Source: Oscillospiraceae bacterium (GTDB taxonomy: Bacteria > Bacillota > Clostridia > Oscillospirales > Ruminococcaceae). From it: a DNA stretch of 64,000 nucleotides. Shown here piece after piece: positions 1-7,955 of this stretch. The stretch is taken from positions 1 to 64,000 of the forward strand of contig JAAVIC010000033.1 of the NCBI GenBank assembly GCA_014799385.1, given 5' to 3'. Under the pieces are notes generated by a model, which saw only the letters and a program-made list of their open reading frames with translations, had not been told where the DNA came from and searched no databases. How positions within the stretch are numbered: the first letter of the stretch is position 1; every line of letters starts with the position of its first letter. The position numbers were made by a program, and so were the translations under genes.

Positions 1-2
1 GC

Positions 3-116
3 GTATGTATGCCGATGACGCAGCGTGAGATTGCGAAACAAATGAAAATCTCGCGGTCGTATATTTCGCGAATCGAGAAACGCGCTTTGGAAAAGCTGAG
101 AGCCAGGTTTACGTAA
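3..116 (+). CDS. C-terminal end of a sporulation-type sigma-70 factor (partial)
   Basis: Only the last 37 codons lie in the window, and the gene runs off the left edge. The peptide TQREIAKQMKISRSYISRIE followed by KRALEKL is the sigma-70 region 4.2 helix-turn-helix that reads the -35 element. The wording (TQREIA, SRSYISRIEKRAL) is that of the SigK/SigE/SigG/SigF group. The stretch just before it, VCMPM, is unusual for these proteins, so this may itself be a gene fragment rather than an intact sigma gene; the upstream part is not visible. The first 17 bases recur at 46889-46905 in the same codon register inside a decayed copy of the same helix. Confidence 0.75.
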   Translation, partial: VCMPMTQREIAKQMKISRSYISRIEKRALEKLRARFT

Positions 117-194
117 TGCTCTATATTGAATTGTATCACATTTCTGTGTAGATGTCAAGAGGGAAGAATGTTGTTTTGAGAACGAAATCTTTGG

Positions 195-223
195 TTGACT
201 TTTGGCAAAAGATGGTGTATAAT
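195..223 (+). promoter_or_regulatory. Sigma-A-type promoter
   Basis: TTGACT at 195-200 and TATAAT at 218-223, 17 bases apart. It faces the small MAFV-family reading frame starting at 281. Confidence 0.65.
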
Positions 224-280
224 GTTGTTGTAAGAAGTATGCTGTTTGCACGGCTCGATGAAATTTAGGAGGTAGTTGTT

Positions 281-406
281 ATGGCGTTTGTATTTGAAAT
301 AGTGCCGGAGGAAGATAGGGAATTTTTTAAGTCTATGGGATTAAAGGATTATATAGGAAAAAACTTTCTTCAGTTAAATAACGAACAAGGAGGCTCTTAT
401 TGCTAA
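281..406 (+). pseudogene. Short MAFV-family protein, probably truncated
   Basis: A 41-codon frame with a strong ribosome site (AGGAGGT) beginning MAFVFEIVPEEDREFFKSMG. The start region is almost the same as that of the 143-residue gene at 47039 (GGAGGT, one variable base, then GTTGTTATGGCGTTTGTA), and both proteins begin MAFV followed by an acidic stretch. The full-length relative has a conserved WTID-containing domain that is missing here, so this looks like the surviving 5' end of a broken copy. I do not know the family's function. The preceding promoter suggests it may still be transcribed. Confidence 0.5.
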
Positions 407-718
407 AAGGGATTGGTGTGTTGAGGAGTGTTTAAAGTCGGTTAGTGTTAAAATGAATTGCGACCCAATCATAGCGGAGGTGTGAGGCATGAGCTATACT
501 GAGATACAAGAAAAATACTTAGACGATTTAAGGCACCACCGCACAAACCCCTTGCAAATACATTAAAAATATGAACAAACAAATAAGTCTGTCCGTGCTG
601 GACGATGAGCTATTACAAGTATGACCTTGTCAGCACTGCGGAATGCAAAATCCCGTTGACGCAAGGTTCTGTCAAGGCTTCGGCGACGGTCGCTGGTAAG
701 CTTTCGTAAACGCAAATT
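407..718 (+). other. Non-coding stretch with gene debris
   Basis: No intact gene was found between the short MAFV frame and the next terminator. There is a small frame at 489-566 (MSYTEIQEKYLDDL...) with a GGAGG site 10 bases upstream, too short to name, and a zinc-ribbon remnant at 605-699. The stretch reads as a graveyard of accessory genes. Confidence 0.5.
605..699 (+). pseudogene. Frameshifted zinc-ribbon protein remnant
   Basis: The frame starting at ATG 605 reads MSYYKYDL. A different frame from 628 then reads CQHCGMQNPVDARFCQGFGD and stops at 697-699. Joined by a one-base shift near 626 these give a zinc ribbon of the C-x2-C...FC-x-G type, in which the second CxxC has become CQGF. Both the frameshift and the lost cysteine point to decay. 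It is too short to assign to a parent family. Confidence 0.4.
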
Positions 719-761
719 CCGCCCTTGTTATCGTTAGTTGATAGCAGGGGCGGTCTTTTTT
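719..761 (+). terminator. Intrinsic terminator
   Basis: A 14-base stem (719-732 with 740-753, two G:U pairs) is followed by TCTTTTTT. It closes off the debris region before the two-component module. Confidence 0.8.
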
Positions 762-778
762 GTGTTTTTTACGGAAAA

Positions 779-818
779 TTGACGAAAAATTGACTTTTCG
801 GGTGTATAATAATATAAT
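779..818 (+). promoter_or_regulatory. Promoter with TTGAC direct-repeat operator upstream of the response regulator
   Basis: TTGAC occurs at 779-783 and again at 790-794, exactly 11 bases apart, one helical turn. TATAAT lies at 805-810 (20 bases after the first TTGACG) and again at 813-818. The same repeat pair and spacing, with the same following TTTT, recurs at 2823-2838 before the lipoprotein gene. Tandem 11-bp direct repeats next to the -35 region are the usual binding layout of OmpR-family regulators, so autoregulation by the product of 833-1513 is inferred. Confidence 0.65.
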
Positions 819-832
819 GGAGGTGTGTTGCT

Positions 833-1513
833 ATGGCTTACAAAATACTGATTGTTGACGATGAACCAATGCTTACGTCGCTGCTTAAGGCGCATTTCAG
901 CGACAACGGATATATCGCGTATACTGCGGAGAACGCAGGCGAGGCTATGAACTTGCTGAAAATGCAGCCCGATTTGATATTGCTGGATATAAATATGCCC
1001 GGGGGGGACGGGCTTAAGTTCTGCAAATCAATCCGCGAGCATATTTCTTGTCCTATTGTGTTCCTGACCGCGCGTATTTCCGAGCAGGACAAGGTGAACG
1101 GATTTTTGGCGGGCGGAGATGACTACATCACCAAGCCTTTCGGGCTGGCGGAAATAACCGCGCGCGTCGCGGCGCATCTTCGCCGTGATGAACGCGGTCA
1201 CGGAACGCAAAAGCTCTCCGTTTCGGGGGATTTGATTGTGAATCTTTCAACACGAACCGTGTTCTATAAGGACGAGGAAATTCCCCTTTCGCGGCGCGAA
1301 TTTGACATTATTGAGTTCCTGATAATGAACGCGGGGCAGATTTTCAGCCGGGAGCGTCTGTATGAGGCAGTTTGGGGGCTTGACGCGGATGGCGACAGCG
1401 ATGTCCTCAAGGAACATATCCGTAAGATTCGCCGAAAATTAAAGGAAATTACGGGACGGGACGATTACATTGAAACTGTATGGGGAGTGGGATACAAGTG
1501 GAAAAAACAGTGA
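833..1513 (+). CDS. OmpR/PhoB-family response regulator
   Basis: A 226-residue DNA-binding response regulator acting in the cytoplasm. The receiver domain spans about residues 4-115, with acidic pocket D9-D10, phospho-acceptor D52 (LLDINMPG), T79 and K101. A winged-helix DNA-binding domain follows at about 128-224 and ends in the characteristic YIETVWGVGYKW. A GGAGG site precedes the ATG. It overlaps the kinase gene, so the two should be translated together. The direct repeats upstream of this gene and of the lipoprotein-ABC unit make both likely targets. The signal is unknown; similar modules in Firmicutes often answer cell-envelope stress or antimicrobial peptides. Confidence 0.95.
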   Translation: MAYKILIVDDEPMLTSLLKAHFSDNGYIAYTAENAGEAMNLLKMQPDLILLDINMPGGDGLKFCKSIREHISCPIVFLTARISEQDKVNGFLAGGDDYITKPFGLAEITARVAAHLRRDERGHGTQKLSVSGDLIVNLSTRTVFYKDEEIPLSRREFDIIEFLIMNAGQIFSRERLYEAVWGLDADGDSDVLKEHIRKIRRKLKEITGRDDYIETVWGVGYKWKKQ

Positions 1514-2811
1514 GAAAATCTAAGCTTCGCGGGGATTTTATTCGTTTTGTAATGACAACGTTTTTCGCGGTAATTTTGCTGTCATTCGCGGTTATAGTCG
1601 GCTGTACAGCCCTGAGGGAAAGTCTGTTGATGCCGAACTCCGACAAGGTTTATCTGAACTGGAGCGCGGCGGGGTGCGAGGATTTACCGGACAAGCCCGT
1701 TTATGGATTCTCAATGCTGACGCTTGCCGAACCGGGAGAGGAAAATCCGTTTTATACGGAAAATCCCGAGGAAACGCGGTGCTTTGTGCTAAGCCGTTCC
1801 TACTTTACGGAAAACGATGTTGCGGTGTCAGTGACGCGGGTGTATAACTCCCCCGAAGCGTTATCCCCGAGTAATCGCGCATTGTACTACACAAGCGGAG
1901 TGGCAATGGTTTTTGTTCCAATGGTTCTTGCGCTCGGCGGTGTACTTATTTGCGGTTTCGTTTTTTATGACAGAAAGCTGAAAAAACCCATTAAGACGCT
2001 TTTTGAAGCGACCGAGAAAATCTCCTCTCAGGATCTGGATTTCACAGTGGATTATCAAAGTGACAACGAGTTGGGGTCTTTATGTCAAGCCTTCGATCAG
2101 ATGCGCACGGTTCTTCGTGAGAACAACGAGAAAATGTGGAATATGCTGGTGGAGCGGCGACAGCTACAATCTACCGTTGCGCACGATTTGCGGAATCCGA
2201 TTGCGATTATCGAAGGTCATACCGAGTATCTGCGAAACAACATTCAAAACGGTCAAACTAACAGCGAAAAGCTCCTTCCCTCGCTGGAAAACATCTCCTC
2301 CGCCGCGAAACGGCTTGAACACTACACCGACAGCATACGCGCCATAAACCGAATAGAGGATCTTAAAATAAGCCGAAACGAGATTGATTTCGCAGAGGTT
2401 TTTGCAGAGATCGATGAGGATTTCTCTGTAACACCGAAACAAAACAAAGTCGCGATAATTTGTGTGAACGCTGTCGGAGATCGAAAAGTGAACATCGACA
2501 AGCAAGCTCTTTTTCGCATACTGGAAAACCTTGTAAGCAACGCTATGCGGTTTGCCGAAAGCGAAATTCGTATTGTTTTCGTTTTTGATAAGGGGGACCT
2601 TGTAGTGACGGTTTCGGACGATGGATGCGGTTTTTCGGAGAGCTTTATTTCCGACCAAAAAAGTCATTTTATAATAAGGAGTGACGATGGCGAACATTCG
2701 GGAATCGGGCTTGCTGTGAGCGGTATTCTCACTCGTAAACATGGCGGCGAACTTATTTGCGGAAACAATCAAAAGGGTGCGTTTGTGGAATTTTCCTTAA
2801 AATCGGAATAA
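1498..2811 (+). CDS. Sensor histidine kinase (HAMP, HisKA, HATPase)
   Basis: A membrane sensor kinase of 437 residues that should phosphorylate the regulator encoded just before it. Order of parts: transmembrane helix about 14-38, extracellular sensor about 40-132, second helix about 134-157, HAMP about 158-212, H-box with phospho-acceptor H229 (VAHDLRNP), then an ATP-binding domain with N-box (ENLVSN, 343-348), G1 (DDGCG, 374-378) and G2 (GIGLA, 402-406). I chose GTG 1498 because it has a purine-rich GGGGAG site; an ATG at 1480 in the same frame has none. The gene overlaps the regulator by 16 bases. The sensor matches no domain I know. Confidence 0.92.
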   Translation: MEKTVRKSKLRGDFIRFVMTTFFAVILLSFAVIVGCTALRESLLMPNSDKVYLNWSAAGCEDLPDKPVYGFSMLTLAEPGEENPFYTENPEETRCFVLSRSYFTENDVAVSVTRVYNSPEALSPSNRALYYTSGVAMVFVPMVLALGGVLICGFVFYDRKLKKPIKTLFEATEKISSQDLDFTVDYQSDNELGSLCQAFDQMRTVLRENNEKMWNMLVERRQLQSTVAHDLRNPIAIIEGHTEYLRNNIQNGQTNSEKLLPSLENISSAAKRLEHYTDSIRAINRIEDLKISRNEIDFAEVFAEIDEDFSVTPKQNKVAIICVNAVGDRKVNIDKQALFRILENLVSNAMRFAESEIRIVFVFDKGDLVVTVSDDGCGFSESFISDQKSHFIIRSDDGEHSGIGLAVSGILTRKHGGELICGNNQKGAFVEFSLKSE

Positions 2812-2822
2812 TTATTTGTTTT

Positions 2823-2854
2823 TTGACGGTTTTTTGACTTTTGGGGTTTATCAT
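2823..2854 (+). promoter_or_regulatory. Second TTGAC direct-repeat operator and promoter
   Basis: TTGAC at 2823-2827 and 2834-2838, 11 bases apart, then TTTTGGGG, closely matching the site at 779-803. A weak -10 (TATCAT, 2849-2854) lies 20 bases after the first TTGACG, the same offset as at the regulator's own promoter. This suggests an activator-dependent promoter for the lipoprotein-ABC unit. Confidence 0.6.
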
Positions 2855-2876
2855 ATAGAAAAGGGGGGTTACTGAA

Positions 2877-4352
2877 ATGAAAAAAACAATCAAAACGGTT
2901 ACGGCGTTTTTGACGCTTGCGGCGATGCTTGCGTTTACTGCCTGTGACAAGGAAAACACAGATTCCGACAACAGTAAAGCACATTCCGATTCGGGGGCTT
3001 ATGACAAGAATACGTCTTCCGAAATCGGAAATTCTCCACCGGGAGGAGTTTCCGCCCAAAGAGGCGGGCTTACTATGCTGCACGAGCCAAATTGCTGGAA
3101 CTGCCAAAGCTCCGTTTGTTACACCGAAAACGGCTACTACCACATGGGACAGTACGGCGACAGCGGGTATGATCATCTGTTTTATCTTGATTTCGCAACG
3201 CGGCAGGAGGTCGTTGTCTGCTCGGACACCTCCTGCAAGCACGATACCGTAAACTGCGCGAGCGTTTTCTTTGATGAGTACGCATTTGTAAATCATCTTT
3301 TTGTGTTTGAGGATTATCTGTATTGCCTTTGCACTGATTATGACGAAGACGGCACTACGCAATCGGGGGTAGGATTTATCTCGGATGAATTTAAGGAGAT
3401 CAATGATGAACGAGAAGCAAAAAGGCGGGCGTCTCTCTACCGAATGAACCTTGACGGCACGGAGCGTCAAAGGCTTTGGCAATCGGATGCGGGATATATT
3501 GCGGAAACCGAGGTCTTCGGCGATGGAACGGGGTTCTGGTTTGTCACGAAACAGCCCTCCGCCGAGGTTCACGAGGAAACGGGCGCGGTTTATAATCACA
3601 GCAAAGACCGCGCGCTTATTCGCTATGACATCAACGAGCGGAAAATTACCGATAGAATCCCGCTGGAGGACTACAATAATATCGCGCTGAACGTTGACGG
3701 CTGTATGGGCGATAAATTTTACCTGATAGGTAAGGCTTATCCGAACGGTACGAGCATTATGGATAATATGGATATTCTCGCACCCGGCGAGGAGGTAGGC
3801 TCTATTCACCCCGATTATCGGGATTTCAACAAGAAGTGCGAATGTGTGTATTTCACACTTGATGTCAAGACCAAGGAGCTTAAGGAAATCACGCGGTACA
3901 AAATCGCGGACGTGGATTACGGCGCGGACTACCACAACGGACTTTTGTATTTTACAAAACCGGATGATTCGATGTTCACTTTCGATATAGAATCCGGCGA
4001 AACGGCGGAGCTGAACATTCCGGAGGGGTATCAGTTTATGGGATTTTTCGCGGACAAGCTGATTTTATCGCACTATCCCGGAGATCACAATGACAGAGCG
4101 AGATACTTCGCGAATCTAGACGGCTCGAATATTACCCGCTCCGAGCTTTTGACAAATGACGGTGTGGATATTGACTTGATAACGGTAGTTGGAGATGACG
4201 CGCTTGTAATCACCGGTCAATACGGCATCCCCTCCGAGAGCAGCCCCGGCGCCTATTCGTGCCTGATACCGCTTTACGCGCTTATTTCGCTTGACGACCT
4301 GTATAACGGCAGAGCCAATTACAAGCCGTTTGATATGGTGAATGTTCCATAA
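2877..4352 (+). CDS. Beta-propeller-like lipoprotein of a two-component/ABC module
   Basis: A 491-residue surface lipoprotein. It has a basic N-terminus, hydrophobic helix and lipobox LAFTAC with the lipidated Cys at about residue 23, then a polar linker. The rest is made of beta-rich repeats that recall DUF5050-type propeller blades (for example YRMNLDGTERQRLW and RYDINERKITDRIPL). It sits between the sensor kinase and the ABC genes, 11 bases before the ATPase, and shares the regulator's operator. A job as extracellular sensor or immunity/accessory lipoprotein for the exporter is inference from position. A cysteine-rich patch (CWNCQSSVCY, CSDTSCKHDTVNC) near residues 73-125 is conspicuous. 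Confidence 0.75.
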   Translation: MKKTIKTVTAFLTLAAMLAFTACDKENTDSDNSKAHSDSGAYDKNTSSEIGNSPPGGVSAQRGGLTMLHEPNCWNCQSSVCYTENGYYHMGQYGDSGYDHLFYLDFATRQEVVVCSDTSCKHDTVNCASVFFDEYAFVNHLFVFEDYLYCLCTDYDEDGTTQSGVGFISDEFKEINDEREAKRRASLYRMNLDGTERQRLWQSDAGYIAETEVFGDGTGFWFVTKQPSAEVHEETGAVYNHSKDRALIRYDINERKITDRIPLEDYNNIALNVDGCMGDKFYLIGKAYPNGTSIMDNMDILAPGEEVGSIHPDYRDFNKKCECVYFTLDVKTKELKEITRYKIADVDYGADYHNGLLYFTKPDDSMFTFDIESGETAELNIPEGYQFMGFFADKLILSHYPGDHNDRARYFANLDGSNITRSELLTNDGVDIDLITVVGDDALVITGQYGIPSESSPGAYSCLIPLYALISLDDLYNGRANYKPFDMVNVP

Positions 4353-4363
4353 GGGGGTAAATT

Positions 4364-5092
4364 ATGATTGAAACACAAGGAATTACAAAGCAATACGGAA
4401 ATAAGACAGCCTTAAATAACATTTCACTCACCTTGAAAGACGGGATTTACGGCTTGCTTGGTCCGAACGGCGCGGGAAAATCCACATTGATGAACATAAT
4501 CACGGGAAATTTGAAGCCGACAGCGGGAATCGTCCGATTCAACGGGGAAAATATATACGAGCTCGGAAAAAAGTATCGGTCGGTTCTCGGTTACGCGCCG
4601 CAGCAACAGGGGCTTTATGACGCGTTTACGGGGAGGGAATTTCTCTCATATATGGCGACTTTGAAGTGTATTCCGAAGGGGGAAATGAAATCGGAAATCG
4701 AAAGAGCGCTGGCTGCCGTCAATCTCACAGACGCTGCGAAAAAGCCTATCGGCTCGTATTCGGGAGGAATGAAACAGCGGATTTTGATAGCTCAAGCCAT
4801 ACTCGGAAAGCCGAAAATCCTCGTTCTTGACGAGCCGACTGCGGGGCTTGATCCGAAAGAGCGCGTTCGTATCCGCGAGAAAATCAAGGAGCTTTCGGGG
4901 GATAAGATAATCATTGTTTCCACACACGTTGTGTCGGATATTCAATCGATTGCGGACGAGATAATTCTGCTTAAGGAGGGCGAAATCGCGGATATGAACA
5001 CGGTTGAGAATCTTTGTGTGAAGTATAAGTGCGAAAACGACCTCGAACAAATCTATATGCAGCTTTTCGGAGAGGACGGCGGATATGATTAA
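4364..5092 (+). CDS. ABC transporter ATP-binding protein
   Basis: A 242-residue nucleotide-binding subunit that should power the permease encoded next. Walker A (GPNGAGKST, 33-41), signature (SGGMKQR, 133-139) and Walker B (ILVLDEP, 152-158) with catalytic Glu are intact, with the switch His in VSTHVVSD. The sequence resembles the CcmA/NatA-type ATPases that pair with ABC-2 permeases. It overlaps the permease gene by 8 bases. Confidence 0.93.
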   Translation: MIETQGITKQYGNKTALNNISLTLKDGIYGLLGPNGAGKSTLMNIITGNLKPTAGIVRFNGENIYELGKKYRSVLGYAPQQQGLYDAFTGREFLSYMATLKCIPKGEMKSEIERALAAVNLTDAAKKPIGSYSGGMKQRILIAQAILGKPKILVLDEPTAGLDPKERVRIREKIKELSGDKIIIVSTHVVSDIQSIADEIILLKEGEIADMNTVENLCVKYKCENDLEQIYMQLFGEDGGYD

Positions 5093-7361
5093 ACTGATAC
5101 CGTTTGAACTGAAAAAGGTTCTTTGGAAAAGAAATTTCATCGCCATAATGCTGTTGCTGCTGCTCGTGAATGTGTTTATGCTATGGTATCTGAACACGTC
5201 AAACGGCGAAAATCCGCCGCTTTCCGCGTATAAGGCAGTGTATAATGATATACGCGATTTGCCTGTAGACGAACAGGCGGAGTTTCTGGGTGAAATCAGC
5301 GAAACGCTGGATATGATAGGCATTGTGGATATGATCTCCGTTTTAAGCTCCCAGGACAACGAGTACAGCCGGAGATCCGTGCAAAGGCTTTTGGAGCAAT
5401 ACGGCGAGGTTTATGACGAATATAGGGCAAAGTACGAAACGGGGGATTATCTCAGGTACACCGATTCCGTAAATACCGAGCTTAGACTTATCAAGGATAT
5501 TCAAGGTCAATTTAATACCGTTTCGGGATATGACGACTATATAAAGTCCATAGAGAAAAACCGTAATTTGATGAACGGTGTGTCGATTTTCAACAAGGGG
5601 AGCACTTCCGATTCGTTTTCATCGCGGAACATAGAAAAAAGCTATGCGGATCACAAGAATCTATCGTCCGAGAACATACGCTTTGCGCCGTCAAAGGGAG
5701 TTAAGATCGCGTCCGAGAGCATTGTGACCGACCTGCTTTTACTGTTGGCGGTGATGATGTTCGTGGGCGGGCTTATCGGCGAGGAAAAGGAAAAGCGGCT
5801 GTTTTATGTTACACGGGCAACCCGACTCGGCGTGACGGAGTGTATGGGAGCAAAGCTGTCCGCACTGCTTATTTTCAGCGCGGGAATTACCGTTCTGCTG
5901 TACGGGAGCAACTTTATGTATGCTGAGCTGACTGCGGGTGTCGGCGATCTTACGGCGGCGCTTCAATCCATTGCTGACTATACCGGGAGCTGTCTGAAAA
6001 TCACGATAGGGGAGTATCTGATTTTCGGAATTTTGATAAAGACAATTTTGCTTTTCTGTTTCGGCGGGGCTTTATCGGCGATTTGTGTAATCAGTTCTCA
6101 CGGCTTTGTACCGCAGCTTTGCGGAGTGGGGGTACTCGCGGTGTTCAGGGTGGCTTACGAGTTTATTCCCGCGTATTCGGTGTTCAGTCCCGTGAAATAT
6201 CTGACGTTTTGGGGAGCGTTCGACCCTGAACAGCTTTTCGGCGAATATCTGAACTTCAATATTTTCGGGTTTCCGATAAATCGGCTGACGCTTACGCTTT
6301 GGATAACGGGAGTTATGCTCGTTGCTATAACGGCGACTGGACTGTTGTTGTTCGCGAAGGGTCGAAGTCTTGAAACGCGGAAGTTCCGCCCGAAAACGGG
6401 GATTCAGTTTGTTCACGGGAAGCTGTTCCTTCACGAGGGAAGAAAGATTCTCTTTATGAACAGAGCTTTGGTTGTCCTTTTGCTTTTTGCTGTACTGGTC
6501 GGATATGGGGAGCTTAATCGAAGTTATTATCTGTCAAGCGGAGAGGTTTACTATTTGAGGTTTATGGAAAGAATCGAGGGAGAGCTTGACGACGAGAGCG
6601 AAAAAATCGTTATCGAGGAGAAGGAGCGCTATGACCGGGTATTTGAACAGCTGGAGCTTGTCGAACAAATGATAAGCTCCGGCGAGATAGGCGAGCAATT
6701 GGGCGCGGAGATGAAGTCTGCGTTACAGGCGCAGACGATATTCTATCCGTATTTTCAGCGTGTGTGGACTCAATATGAGTATATTCGCGAAAATGGCGGC
6801 AAGTTCATTTATGACACGGGGTACAGCAAGCTGTTCGGGTATGGGGACGACAGCTTTTTAACGGACTGTCTTTTGCTTTCTATGTGCGTGGTGTTCGCGT
6901 TCGGAAGCGTAATGTCATATGAATCGCAAAAGAATTCCTTGAACATCATTTCCGCGACTGCGCGGGGAAAATTCTCCGTAATTCGTACAAAGGCAGCCGT
7001 GTGCGCGGGATGCGTTGCGGTGATGACTGTGATTCCGTGCGTGCTGCGGTTTAAGATGATAACCGAAAATTACCATCTGAAAATGGCGGATAGCGGTCTT
7101 GACAATCTCCCGATGTATTACGGCAGCGGGCTTGGGATTCCAATATGGATTTTTATGCTGTTGATGGTTCTGACGCAATACCTGACGCTGCTGCTTGAAA
7201 CGGCGGCGGTGCTTGCCTTGTCATACAGATTGAAAAACGGTATGCAAACTATCATATTGGGGTTGGTAATTTTCTCCGCGCCGCTTGTTCTGAGCGTTAT
7301 GGGTTTGGACTTTATGAAGTGGTTTTCCGTTTATCCCGTGTATTCAATGAAGTTTGTGTAA
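5085..7361 (+). CDS. Duplicated ABC-2-type permease
   Basis: A 758-residue integral membrane protein, about twice the size of an ordinary ABC-2 half-permease. Two units are visible. The first starts FELKKVLWKRNFIAIMLL, the second at about residue 444 with HEGRKILFMNRALVVLLL. Each has one helix, a long charged extracytoplasmic loop of about 150-180 residues, then several further helices. This suggests fusion of two permease subunits so that one chain forms the full membrane channel. The substrate is unknown. The linked kinase, regulator and lipoprotein fit export or sensing of an envelope-active compound. Confidence 0.85.
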   Translation: MIKLIPFELKKVLWKRNFIAIMLLLLLVNVFMLWYLNTSNGENPPLSAYKAVYNDIRDLPVDEQAEFLGEISETLDMIGIVDMISVLSSQDNEYSRRSVQRLLEQYGEVYDEYRAKYETGDYLRYTDSVNTELRLIKDIQGQFNTVSGYDDYIKSIEKNRNLMNGVSIFNKGSTSDSFSSRNIEKSYADHKNLSSENIRFAPSKGVKIASESIVTDLLLLLAVMMFVGGLIGEEKEKRLFYVTRATRLGVTECMGAKLSALLIFSAGITVLLYGSNFMYAELTAGVGDLTAALQSIADYTGSCLKITIGEYLIFGILIKTILLFCFGGALSAICVISSHGFVPQLCGVGVLAVFRVAYEFIPAYSVFSPVKYLTFWGAFDPEQLFGEYLNFNIFGFPINRLTLTLWITGVMLVAITATGLLLFAKGRSLETRKFRPKTGIQFVHGKLFLHEGRKILFMNRALVVLLLFAVLVGYGELNRSYYLSSGEVYYLRFMERIEGELDDESEKIVIEEKERYDRVFEQLELVEQMISSGEIGEQLGAEMKSALQAQTIFYPYFQRVWTQYEYIRENGGKFIYDTGYSKLFGYGDDSFLTDCLLLSMCVVFAFGSVMSYESQKNSLNIISATARGKFSVIRTKAAVCAGCVAVMTVIPCVLRFKMITENYHLKMADSGLDNLPMYYGSGLGIPIWIFMLLMVLTQYLTLLLETAAVLALSYRLKNGMQTIILGLVIFSAPLVLSVMGLDFMKWFSVYPVYSMKFV

Positions 7362-7436
7362 TGCGTTTATCTAAGGCAACACACTATATTGGTTTTTAAT
7401 AACGCTGTGTCAAGACATTATTTCCTGTTTTGACCG

Positions 7437-7468
7437 ATACAAAAATCCCTTCACTTTGTGGAGGGATT
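7437..7468 (-). terminator. Intrinsic terminator for leftward transcription
   Basis: An 11-base stem (7444-7454 with 7458-7468, one G:U) whose minus-strand 3' side runs into TTTTTG. It lies between the convergent permease gene and the leftward debris and probably also slows rightward readthrough. A second perfect 10-base hairpin (7498-7520) lies next to it without a T tract. Confidence 0.65.
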
Positions 7469-7525
7469 CGGTCTGCAAGAAAAAGTCGATATTCTTTGGG
7501 CATCACACAATGTGATGCCCAAATT

Positions 7526-7759
7526 TTATTGTGATTTTTCGGTTTTTAATTTTATCGGTAACTTTACGATAATGTCGTTTACTTCAATTTCGTCAAATAT
7601 CAGTGCCTCGTACCTGTATGTTGGTTTCTCACAATCGATATCATTACAGGGGCGAAATTCTCCGAATGAAAACAGGCTTGACAGCTTAAGCGAATATCCT
7701 CTGGTTGTAGTGCCATTGACATTTATTACGTCCACATAAGTATTTCCCGAGGTTTTCAA
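7526..7759 (-). CDS. Hypothetical protein, possibly a gene remnant
   Basis: A 77-residue frame with a TTG start, no clear ribosome site, and an in-frame stop directly upstream. It begins about 20 bases after a transposase fragment. The protein is beta-rich (VDVINVNGTTTRGYSLKLSS) with two Cys, and I recognise no family. It may be the 3' part of a gene cut by the insertion element, so it is reported with low confidence. Confidence 0.3.
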   Translation of the reverse strand: MKTSGNTYVDVINVNGTTTRGYSLKLSSLFSFGEFRPCNDIDCEKPTYRYEALIFDEIEVNDIIVKLPIKLKTEKSQ

Positions 7760-7776
7760 ACATCCAAGTCATTTTC

Positions 7777-7953
7777 TCAAGGAACTTTACGATTTTTCTT
7801 AGGCGGAACAACAGAAATAAACCCGCTGTCCAATGCGACTTGACGGGCTGCCTCATCTTCGTAAGATCGATCCATAAGAAGCGAAGCCCTCATTTGTATA
7901 CCGGGATATTTTCCCGTTTTCATTTGATTAAACAGTAGGGCATTAGTTTCTCC
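7777..7953 (-). pseudogene. IS5-type transposase fragment
   Basis: Minus-strand translation reads LLMDRSYEDEAARQVALDSG, then FISVVPPKKNRK and a stop. This is the second-Asp strand of the IS5/IS4-group DDE transposases (MDRAY-E/D...PVVPPK-NRK). The N-terminal catalytic Asp part and the C-terminal Glu part (normally KRNEVERLF) are missing, so it is a relic. It abuts the 3' end of the HD gene and was probably left by an insertion downstream of rplL. Confidence 0.65.
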
Positions 7954-7955
7954 TG

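Noticed and set aside
2769-3935. A 388-residue minus-strand frame across the lipoprotein gene
   Set aside because: Antisense to a gene with a clear lipobox, ribosome site and operator; no recognisable protein features.
7498-7520. Perfect hairpin GGGCATCACA/TGTGATGCCC as a terminator
   Set aside because: No T tract on either strand; it may be structural, so it is mentioned only beside the better terminator at 7437-7468.
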